A stretch of DNA of 6,118 nt from Acidobacteriaceae bacterium (GTDB lineage Bacteria > Acidobacteriota > Terriglobia > Terriglobales > Acidobacteriaceae). The stretch spans positions 17,990-24,107 of the forward strand of contig PLKY01000088.1 of the NCBI GenBank assembly GCA_003140785.1. Direction: 5' to 3'. Under the pieces are notes generated by a model, which worked only from the letters and a program-made list of their open reading frames with translations, searched no databases and was not told the DNA's origin. The translations under genes and the position numbers were made by a program. This document shows positions 1-5,158 of this stretch, in pieces. Every line of letters begins with the position of its first letter. The stretch's first letter is position 1.

Positions 1-1
1 C

Positions 2-1141
2 CCGGTTCGATGCCTCCCTGTGTGGCAGTCTCCTTCTGTGCGAGACGCACTCTTTGAAGCTTTGCAATTCCTCACTCAGGATGGCTGGCAGATCGACTTC
101 GATCAGAAGGCTGGAGAATTTCGCCAGTCGGAGACGCAAGAACACCTTTTTGAATTGTCGGAGGTTCAAGCAGTAGAAGTGTGTCTCTACAGCGGTGGGC
201 TCGATTCATTTGCTGGGCTGGCGGCGCGAATCTCTGACCAGCCAAAGCATCATTACTTGTGCCTCTCGGTGACGCCAAACCACCGTCAGAGACAACGGCA
301 GCGAGAGCAACTTGCGCTTCTTCATAAAGAACTGGACACAAAGATCACTCATATCCCTGTCCGCTATTGCTTGCGCGATGCGGAAAAACACCCCCAAGAA
401 CCAACGCGGCGGACGCGCGGGTTTCTCTTCGGCATCATCGGTGGTGTAACCGCCTTGAAGGCTGGAAGCAGCACCCTGCATCTGTATGAGAATGGCGTTG
501 GCGCTATCAATCTCCCGTTGGACGGTTCTCAGATCGGAATCGATAACAGCCGCTCCGTCCACCCCATCACGCTCCGATTACTGAGCCGACTGCTTTCTCT
601 TTTGGGCGGCCAGGAGTTTGTCATCAACAACGAATGCCTGCATCTGACGAAGGCTGAGATGTGCCGCCATTCCGCAGTGAAACGGGTGTCTTCGGAGATT
701 GCGCACACGTTCTCCTGCGATGGGTTTCCAGTGCGCCGACACAAGTTCGCACAATGCGGCTTTTGCACCTCGTGCATCCTCCGGCGGCAGGCCCTGGAAG
801 CAGCCTCACTCGCCGATGCCGATGGGGGCGATTACGGATGTGATCTTCGGCAAGAAGGACCATTCCAGCCGCATCATCTGCGAGGACTGCGCGCCATGAA
901 TTATCAATCCACGCGTCTCTTGAATGCTCTTATCGCTCCAAATGCCTGGACTGCGTTGTGTATGGAGTTTCCTGAGCTACGCCGCGTTGCAGAAGCGTTG
1001 ACCACAGATTCCGCGGCCACTCATGTGCGCAATCAATTAGTTCATCTCTATGAACAGCACGTAAGAGAGTGGAACTCATTTTCCGCTCTTAAACATTTGC
1101 AACAACATTCGCCGATTCCCGTTTCAACTTGCGTGGTGTGA
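2..1141 (+). CDS. QueC/QatC-like PP-loop ATPase, 5'-partial
   Basis: Seen: the frame is open to the left edge, and a possible GTG at 20 gives 373 residues. The residues before that codon (PVRCLPV) continue naturally into the protein, so the gene is most likely cut by the window. A PP-loop ATP-binding motif SGGLDS lies at 191-208. A TKAEM segment (about 647-661) and a four-cysteine site follow: one Cys at 716 and then C-x2-C-x2-C from 755, followed by Arg-Arg. This matches the zinc site of QueC. Known: QueC makes 7-cyano-7-deazaguanine (preQ0) from carboxy-deazaguanine with ATP and ammonia and is about 230 residues long. The longer N- and C-terminal flanks here resemble QueC-like proteins of defence systems (QatC, Cap9). 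Inference: it modifies a defence substrate rather than serving queuosine synthesis, because it sits with a protease and a nuclease and not with queD, queE or queF. It is the first visible gene of the operon, one base before the next ATG. Family is secure; the role is not. Confidence 0.88.
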   Translation, partial: PVRCLPVWQSPSVRDALFEALQFLTQDGWQIDFDQKAGEFRQSETQEHLFELSEVQAVEVCLYSGGLDSFAGLAARISDQPKHHYLCLSVTPNHRQRQRQREQLALLHKELDTKITHIPVRYCLRDAEKHPQEPTRRTRGFLFGIIGGVTALKAGSSTLHLYENGVGAINLPLDGSQIGIDNSRSVHPITLRLLSRLLSLLGGQEFVINNECLHLTKAEMCRHSAVKRVSSEIAHTFSCDGFPVRRHKFAQCGFCTSCILRRQALEAASLADADGGDYGCDLRQEGPFQPHHLRGLRAMNYQSTRLLNALIAPNAWTALCMEFPELRRVAEALTTDSAATHVRNQLVHLYEQHVREWNSFSALKHLQQHSPIPVSTCVV

Positions 1142-1142
1142 C

Positions 1143-2357
1143 ATGGACTATCGACTGCTGGAAAAAATCGACCTCAAGAAACTAGGGGCTCGCTTGCAAG
1201 ATGCGAGGCGATCCGCTGCGTTGACACAAGAAACCGCCGCGAAAGAACTTGGCATGGCGCGTACGACCGTCGTTGCGATTGAGAAAGGGGATCGCCGGGT
1301 TACGCCGCATGAATTGATTGAGTTTGCCAGAGCATATCGTCGGTCAATCTCCGATCTTGTCGGCCGTCCGGTGATCAGTGAGAGCTTTGCGCCTCAATTT
1401 CGTGCTACGCCGGGACGTGCTGAAGCAGATGCCGAGATCGATCCCATCGCTACTGAATTGCAAAACCTGTCGGAAGATTATGTGGCGTTGGAACAAATTC
1501 GCTCTATGCCGCTTTCACATAACTATCCGAACGAATACGACACGTCTGGAGGGAGTCCGGAACAAGTTGCCGAAGACGTTGCTACGGCTGAACGAAATCG
1601 GCTTGGAATGGGTGACGGTCCTATCGGCAATTTGCGCGAACGTCTGGCGAGTGATGTGGGAATTCGCATTTTCTTTTTCGAGATGCCAAGTCGAATCGCG
1701 GGGCTTTTTGCCTATAACGAGGAACTGGGGGCGTGTATCGGCATCAATGGCAAGCACCCCAGAGATCGAAGAAACTGGTCTCTTACCCACGAATATGGGC
1801 ACTTCTTGATGACCCGATATCAGCCAGAGGTTACGATTCTTACCGTAGCCGGTCGCTCAAATAAAAAAGAACGGTTGGCAGATAGCTTTGCGCGGCACTT
1901 TCTCATGCCGGCAAGCGGCCTCAACCGTCGTTTTACGGAACTCCATCGTTCGTCCGAGGGAGGGATTACACTTGCGCACGTTTGTACGCTCGCAAATCTC
2001 TATCAAGTCTCAGTCCAGGCTCTGATCCTCCGCTTGGAGGAACTCCGCCGCTTGCCAACCGGGACTTGGGATCGTTTGAAAGTGGAAGGGTTCAAAGTGC
2101 AGCACGCCCAGGCACTACTCGGTATCGACGCAAATCCTTCGCTTATAGAGACTCTTCCCCAACGCTATGTTGACCTTGCTATTGCTGCGTTCCAGACGGG
2201 ACAAATCAGTGAAGGACAGCTCGCAAAGTATCTCCGTACTGACCGTCTGCGTGCACGGGAGCAGGTGGACGCCTTTGAAAGCCGCATTCATTCGGAAGAC
2301 GACGGTTCCTTCAATTCGTTCGCGCCGGATCTGGCTCAAGCACTCGGGGGAAGATAG
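1143..2357 (+). CDS. XRE-family HTH / ImmA-IrrE zinc metallopeptidase
   Basis: The 404-residue protein has two recognisable parts. Residues about 12-72 form an XRE/Cro-type helix-turn-helix (LTQETAAKELGMARTTVVAIEKG falls in the core, cited by its ends L28-G49). Residues about 140-300 form an ImmA/IrrE (DUF955/COG2856) peptidase with the zinc motif HEYGH at 216-220 and the downstream ERLADSFARHFLMP element (243-256), whose E243 or D247 is the expected third metal ligand. The C-terminal 100 residues are not assigned. Known: such proteins cleave or antagonise transcriptional repressors (ImmA on ICEBs1 ImmR, IrrE/PprI on DdrO), and XRE fusions often sit in toxin-antitoxin-like gene pairs. Inference: it is a DNA-binding, protease-type regulator of this operon, perhaps releasing the PIN nuclease next door. 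The start ATG lies one base after the previous stop with no strong Shine-Dalgarno sequence, so translational coupling is likely. The next gene begins 3 bases after its TAG. Confidence 0.93.
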   Translation: MDYRLLEKIDLKKLGARLQDARRSAALTQETAAKELGMARTTVVAIEKGDRRVTPHELIEFARAYRRSISDLVGRPVISESFAPQFRATPGRAEADAEIDPIATELQNLSEDYVALEQIRSMPLSHNYPNEYDTSGGSPEQVAEDVATAERNRLGMGDGPIGNLRERLASDVGIRIFFFEMPSRIAGLFAYNEELGACIGINGKHPRDRRNWSLTHEYGHFLMTRYQPEVTILTVAGRSNKKERLADSFARHFLMPASGLNRRFTELHRSSEGGITLAHVCTLANLYQVSVQALILRLEELRRLPTGTWDRLKVEGFKVQHAQALLGIDANPSLIETLPQRYVDLAIAAFQTGQISEGQLAKYLRTDRLRAREQVDAFESRIHSEDDGSFNSFAPDLAQALGGR

Positions 2358-2360
2358 AGA

Positions 2361-2891
2361 ATGCTCTCCGATAGCCCGGTCCTCGTTGACACCTGTACTT
2401 TGATCAACCTGCAAGCGAGTGGCGAATCAGAACTACTCCTGAGAGGTTTGAGCGACACATGTATGGTGTGCGATGTGGTATCACGCGAAAGCATCTTCTT
2501 GCGAACTGAGCAGAAGGATCTCCCACCGCAACGAATCGATCTTGCTCCCTTGTTTCAAGCCAAAATCCTGCACGCTTGCCAAGCTGACACACCGGAGGAA
2601 GAAGCTCTTTACGTTGCCTTGGCCGCAGAGCTTGACGACGGTGAAGCTCTAAGCTTAGCAATCAGCTCCGTTCGCGGGTATGGTTTGGCAACGGACGACC
2701 GGAAAGCCCGACGACTGGCAGAGGAGGTCGGTTCCGTTCCTCTTTTCAGTACCGCCGAGATACTGCACTCAATCAACTCTCTCAGCGACGAAACGCTGCG
2801 GGAAATGATTCGTCGGATAGAATTTCGTGCCCGTTTCATACCGCACCCATCAATGCCTTTGAGTGACTGGTGGAACGCGCATCGCTCTTAG
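2361..2891 (+). CDS. PIN-domain-like nuclease (putative toxin/effector)
   Basis: This 176-residue protein opens with a hydrophobic strand and acidic residue (VLVDTCTLINL, D10), as PIN domains do. Further acidic positions follow in PIN order: E43 in VVSRESIF, the D92-D93-G-E95-A cluster, and D112-D113 in LATDDRKARRLA. Together these match the metal-binding quartet of PIN ribonucleases. Known: PIN proteins (VapC and relatives) cut RNA with Mg2+ or Mn2+ and are commonly toxins held in check by a neighbour, and PIN-like genes beside XRE-ImmA/IrrE genes are a recurrent arrangement. Inference: this is the nuclease effector of the operon, with the upstream XRE-peptidase as its regulator. No small VapB-like antitoxin gene is visible next to it. 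A purine-rich stretch (2346-2353, then 2356-2360) precedes the ATG at a suitable distance. The family call rests on motif reading, and the exact subfamily is not resolved. Confidence 0.8.
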   Translation: MLSDSPVLVDTCTLINLQASGESELLLRGLSDTCMVCDVVSRESIFLRTEQKDLPPQRIDLAPLFQAKILHACQADTPEEEALYVALAAELDDGEALSLAISSVRGYGLATDDRKARRLAEEVGSVPLFSTAEILHSINSLSDETLREMIRRIEFRARFIPHPSMPLSDWWNAHRS

Positions 2892-2903
2892 AATGGGGAA
2901 GGA

Positions 2904-3218
2904 ATGCAACTCTCCCAGGAAACATCCCGCGCCGCAGAATACCTCCGCGACATCTTTCAGAGCGGCAAGACTCTCCGGCTGTCCGGGCCAAACCGCCTGA
3001 ACGGTGGCCATGCGTTCGCCTTTAGGGTGACTGCCTACGGAAAAGAATCAGACTTCTGTCTTACACGAGAGCAGTTGGACGATGTTCCGGGGACCAAGGA
3101 ATACCGCGATGCAGCGGATGTATTTTCTGCCACAACAGGCGGAGCGACGCCGCAAAGCGCAAAGATGCGACGCCGCTCCCGCCAACAACAAGTGGTAGCT
3201 TGCCGTGGCCCAAAATGA
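2904..3218 (+). CDS. Small hypothetical protein, last gene of the operon
   Basis: I do not recognise this 104-residue protein. It starts 12 bases after the PIN gene with a purine-rich ribosome binding stretch (2895-2903) directly before the ATG, so it is read as the fourth gene of the run. Residues 1-80 look like a compact soluble domain: a helix (about 6-20), strands around 23-47 and a charged helix containing CLTREQLDDVPGTKEY. The last 25 residues are basic and of low complexity (KMRRRSRQQQ), and the DNA below them holds a 10-base direct repeat. No signal peptide or membrane segment is visible. The tail may come from an indel or from repeat expansion, so the ancestral stop could have been earlier. 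It could be an accessory or immunity component of the system, or a passenger. No function is proposed. Confidence 0.62.
   Translation: MQLSQETSRAAEYLRDIFQSGKTLRLSGPNRLNGGHAFAFRVTAYGKESDFCLTREQLDDVPGTKEYRDAADVFSATTGGATPQSAKMRRRSRQQQVVACRGPK
3144..3176. repeat. 10-bp direct repeat inside an imperfect inverted repeat
   Basis: GCGACGCCGC occurs at 3144-3153 and again at 3167-3176, under the basic tail of the 104-residue protein. The block is also framed by GGAGCG (3141-3146) and CGCTCC (3174-3179), which extend to an imperfect longer stem (GGCGG-AGCG against CGCTCCCGCC). This could be a hairpin near the operon end, but the stop codon lies about 40 bases further on and no T-run follows. Confidence 0.6.
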
Positions 3219-3258
3219 TATATCCGCTCCGGATTCTTCGAGCAAGAGCCTGACGGGA

Positions 3259-3558
3259 TCAGAAAGCGTCATACAGTCGCTCAAGATCCTCTTCACTCCG
3301 GCATATCATGAGTCGGCTCGACTCACGCTCCGGGCAGCACACCGTCACACCATCCTTAGGGCACAGATCCATGCACGGCACGTTGATGATGTGAAGCGCC
3401 TGCTCGGGATATAGCTTGTTGAAGCGCTTAACCGTCTTCTTCAGCTTTGCAAGCGGGCGCAGATCCGGGTCGCCCTTCAGCTTCTTCTGGCACTTCCGGC
3501 AGGCGAGTATGAGTTGCCCTTCCCACGGCGCCGGATATGTTTTTGGGTCGCTTCCCAT
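3259..3558 (-). CDS. Small ferredoxin-like [2Fe-2S] protein
   Basis: Starting from the ATG at 3558 the protein has 99 residues; a TTG two codons earlier (3564) is less likely. It carries C20-x2-C23 near the N-terminus after a short strand (QLILACRKC), then VPCMDLCPKDGVTVCCP with C62-x3-C66 and C74-C75. The strand-C..C and C-x3-C-P-x2-G-V pattern is that of thioredoxin-like [2Fe-2S] ferredoxin proteins, in which the cysteines hold one cluster. A C-terminal helix (SEEDLERLYDAF) fits that small fold. Usual members space the first cysteine pair more widely, so the ligand assignment is uncertain. It would act as a small soluble electron carrier or cluster-binding protein in the cytoplasm; its partner is not in the window. 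It converges on the defence operon (40 bases between the two stops) and its 5' end overlaps the + strand frame at 3537. Confidence 0.78.
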   Translation of the reverse strand: MGSDPKTYPAPWEGQLILACRKCQKKLKGDPDLRPLAKLKKTVKRFNKLYPEQALHIINVPCMDLCPKDGVTVCCPERESSRLMICRSEEDLERLYDAF

Positions 3559-3815
3559 TCTCAAACATTAGATGCGGGCTTCCCAGGGTAGCCGTCGCCC
3601 CATCAGCCTTCGAACTCTGGGCCTCTGCAAACGGATACGACACAGCCCCCGCCGTGCTTCCCGTCGCTGATCGCATCTATGCCGACCAACAGACGCAGGC
3701 TGCCTTCGACGCGTGGAAGGCTGGCGCCGCGGCTACTGCCCGGATGCTGACCGAGAGCACGCTCGATACCGAGGCGCTGCGCGAGAAGATTCAGGAACTC
3801 GCATGCAGCAAGTAA
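3537..3815 (+). pseudogene. Probable 5'-truncated remnant of a small hypothetical gene
   Basis: The frame codes 92 residues, but only the part from about base 3609 reads like a normal protein: FELWASANGYDTAPAVLPVA, then a Tyr-Ala-Asp-Gln-Gln segment, an AFDAWKAGAAA helix and a C-terminal charged helix to the TAA. That composition and the AFDAWKAG motif recall short accessory proteins common in prophages, but I cannot name the family. The only ATG (3537) has no Shine-Dalgarno sequence, and the first 24 codons run antisense over the start of the ferredoxin-like gene. The simplest reading is a gene whose 5' end was lost. It could instead be an intact short gene with an overlapping start. It stops 23 bases before the stop of the - strand gene at 3839. 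Confidence 0.5.
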
Positions 3816-3838
3816 ACGTCTTCGGAGGAAACGCGACG

Positions 3839-4321
3839 TCAGGGCTTCGGTATGCGCGCCTGCACAGTATCGACATTCACGCATTCCGGTGGAACGTGAG
3901 GCAGGGGCTCAAACGTCCAATCCCGCACGGCCCCCAGCCTCTGAAAGTAGCGGAAATATTGCTGCGAAGTTGGAGGTGCGACAACGGCGATTATCTTCAC
4001 GTTTGCGATACCGCGGCTGTTGACCCTGCCTTCCCAGTTCTTTGTATCGGGATCGTACTGGGCCGCAACGAAACCTTGCGGCCAAACGTATCCCGTCGAC
4101 TCATCCTGCGTAAGAAGCCAGATCTCATGCCCTTTGGGGAGGCGCTTCAGCGTTCCGCGAACCGGATAGCTGACGGATTTCGGTCCGAGCGGCTGAGGGT
4201 CTGTGAGCGTCTCACTCGTACGCGGATAGGTTATTTCTATTGGGCTGAATCCGGCGTTCCACGCCGCACCAAGCGCGGCCCAGACTCCCCTGCCGATAAG
4301 GCCCTCTATGAATCCGCTCAT
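3839..4321 (-). CDS. Conserved-looking hypothetical protein, 160 residues
   Basis: The protein has a weakly hydrophobic N-terminus (residues 1-25, with Gly, Ala and Trp) that is too polar for a confident signal peptide or anchor. A beta-rich domain follows from about residue 28: IEITYPRTSETLTDPQPLG, then YPVRGTLKRLPKGHEIWLLT, a VWPQGF segment, a WEGRV strand and IIAVVAPPTSQQYFRYFQ. The motif order (pro-rich entry strand, GTLKRLPKGHEIWLL, then IIAVVAP) suggests an immunoglobulin-like or beta-sandwich fold. It resembles soluble domains in hypothetical proteins that I cannot tie to a known function. The C-terminal stretch has one Cys (PPECVNV). The long + strand frame opposite it is a shadow, because the protein on this strand has balanced composition and secondary-structure logic. 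No clear Shine-Dalgarno sequence precedes the ATG. It may be co-transcribed with the H1-like gene 101 bases upstream. Confidence 0.75.
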   Translation of the reverse strand: MSGFIEGLIGRGVWAALGAAWNAGFSPIEITYPRTSETLTDPQPLGPKSVSYPVRGTLKRLPKGHEIWLLTQDESTGYVWPQGFVAAQYDPDTKNWEGRVNSRGIANVKIIAVVAPPTSQQYFRYFQRLGAVRDWTFEPLPHVPPECVNVDTVQARIPKP

Positions 4322-4422
4322 ATGGTTAGCAGGCTAGACGATCGCTCCTTCAGTTGTTTCCGCCCTTTCCCTAGCAAAAATCCAGCGCACAAGGGGTCGG
4401 CCTGTGTGTGCCCTACTTCCAT

Positions 4423-4698
4423 TCACCGCCGTGGGCGCCCAGCCTTCTTTGCAGCCTTTTTTACGGATTTCTTCGCAGCTTTCTTAGTCACAGTCTTCTT
4501 GGCCGAAGCCTTCTTTGCCACGGCTTTCTTTGCAGCCTTTTTCGCGGCCTTCTTGGCAGGTGCCTTCTTCAGAACCTCTGTCACCGTGGTTACGGCGCCG
4601 CCAATTGCCGTTTTGACGGTGCCTGCCACATCTTCCGCCATCGCAAGGCCGAATCCCACAGTCTCTGCAGCCTTTTCCACCAACGTTTTCTTAGCCAT
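4423..4698 (-). CDS. Histone H1-like Lys/Ala-rich DNA-binding protein with AT-hook-like end
   Basis: The 91-residue protein falls into two halves. Residues 1-43 form an Ala/Val/Thr-rich, probably helical region (VEKAAETVGFGLAMAEDVAG followed by TVKTAIGG). Residues 44-91 are tandem KKA-type repeats (KKAAKKAAKKAVAKKASAKK, then further copies) ending in KKAGRPRR. The repeat tail resembles the C-terminal domain of eukaryotic histone H1 and bacterial H1-like proteins, which bind and compact DNA without sequence specificity. The terminal GRP flanked by basic residues is an AT-hook core. Inference: nucleoid-associated protein. GAGG occurs about a dozen bases before the ATG and GAGA is adjacent. The coding DNA is itself repetitive (cttcttggc/gcagcctt-type units on the + strand), which makes it prone to length changes. 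The function is inferred from composition only. Confidence 0.8.
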   Translation of the reverse strand: MAKKTLVEKAAETVGFGLAMAEDVAGTVKTAIGGAVTTVTEVLKKAPAKKAAKKAAKKAVAKKASAKKTVTKKAAKKSVKKAAKKAGRPRR

Positions 4699-4802
4699 TC
4701 TCAGATCCCTCAGTCTTTGTGTTCATACGCAGTTAGGGATTGTTGGATTATTCTCGTGCGATGCATTCGCCACGCATTCATGCGCCTCGGTTTCGGATAA
4801 GC

Positions 4803-4905
4803 AACAAATAACAACGACCTAGATTTTCCGATAGCACTGTCCGTAAACAAATAATATGATTATGTAAAAGCTGAAACGCGGCACCACATGTACACTAACA
4901 AATAA
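4803..4905. repeat. Three direct copies of AACAAATAA
   Basis: The 9-mer occurs at 4803-4811, 4846-4854 and 4897-4905, spaced 43 and 51 bases apart. The middle copy runs into the short palindrome ATAAT-ATG-ATTAT (4851-4863). The copies could be protein-binding sites upstream of the H1-like gene or part of the end of the mobile element. AT-rich sequence makes chance recurrence plausible, so the meaning is open. Confidence 0.45.
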
Positions 4906-5003
4906 CTCGCGGGCCGGAGTTCTAATTTAGCGATCCTCTGGAATGCGATTCATCCGTGCGCATAGCGGATTCACTCAACCAACCGGACCAATGCAAACTA
5001 AAC

Positions 5004-5035
5004 CAGAATCTATTCTGCTAACGAGTCTTAACTCG
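5004..5035. repeat. Two adjacent short inverted repeats
   Basis: CAGAAT-CT-ATTCTG (5004-5017) and CGAGT-CTTA-ACTCG (5022-5035) are perfect palindromic stems of 6 and 5 bases, only 4 bases apart. They lie about 115 bases before the recombinase start. They could be recombinase-binding arms or a hairpin at the end of the element. The stems are short, and no test of significance was possible. Confidence 0.4.
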
Positions 5036-5130
5036 CCAATTCCTGGATAGTAGGGCGTTTGAACTAAGCCGCTGGCGCGGCGGATGCTGCGGCGAAGGCC
5101 TCCGAGTAGTTTTGTCGCCGGTGTAGTGTG

Positions 5131-5158
5131 TGGGTCACAAGGAGGTTATTGTGACCCA
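5131..5158 (+). promoter_or_regulatory. Perfect 10-bp inverted repeat enclosing the recombinase RBS
   Basis: TGGGTCACAA (5131-5140) and TTGTGACCCA (5149-5158) are exact reverse complements around an 8-base loop GGAGGTTA. The loop contains a consensus Shine-Dalgarno sequence (GGAGG, 5141-5145). The right arm contains the GTG start codon (5151) at a spacing of 5 bases. In mRNA this would form a stable hairpin presenting the ribosome site in the loop while pairing the start codon. As DNA it is a symmetric operator-like or recombinase-binding site. The palindrome is certain; its role is inferred. Confidence 0.75.

Larger units (their letters stand above)
4699..5150. other. 452-base gene-free, AT-richer intergenic stretch
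   Basis: Nothing on either strand codes a credible protein here. The stretch separates the - strand H1-like gene from the + strand IS91-type element, so it should contain the promoter of the former, the left end of the element and the promoter of the recombinase. It holds three copies of a 9-mer, several short perfect inverted repeats (4851-4863, 5004-5017, 5022-5035, 5068-5081) and the hairpin at 5131-5158, which are listed separately. I see no -35/-10 pair good enough to report. Confidence 0.7.

Noticed and set aside
206..863. Several - strand frames opposite the QueC-like gene
   Set aside because: They are antisense shadows lacking motifs or plausible composition, whereas the + strand carries the PP-loop and zinc cysteines.
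3141..3180. Integron attC site at the end of the small fourth gene
   Set aside because: The region has imperfect dyad symmetry but no GTTRRRY / RYYYAAC core sites.
3222..3234. ATCCG-CTC-CGGAT hairpin just after the operon stop as a terminator
   Set aside because: The stem is only 5 bases and no T-run follows, which is too weak to call a terminator.
3205..3414. A 69-residue + strand frame after the defence operon
   Set aside because: It runs mostly antisense to the ferredoxin-like gene, whose cysteine motifs show that strand to be coding.
3713..4822. A 369-residue + strand open frame
   Set aside because: It lies antisense to two credible - strand genes (3839-4321 and 4423-4698). Its product is low-complexity opposite the Lys/Ala repeats (runs of Phe and Ala) and shows no domain logic.
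5130..5150. Upstream in-frame GTG (5130) as recombinase start
   Set aside because: It has no Shine-Dalgarno sequence, and the seven extra codons coincide with the left arm and loop of the hairpin. GTG 5151 has GGAGG at ideal spacing.
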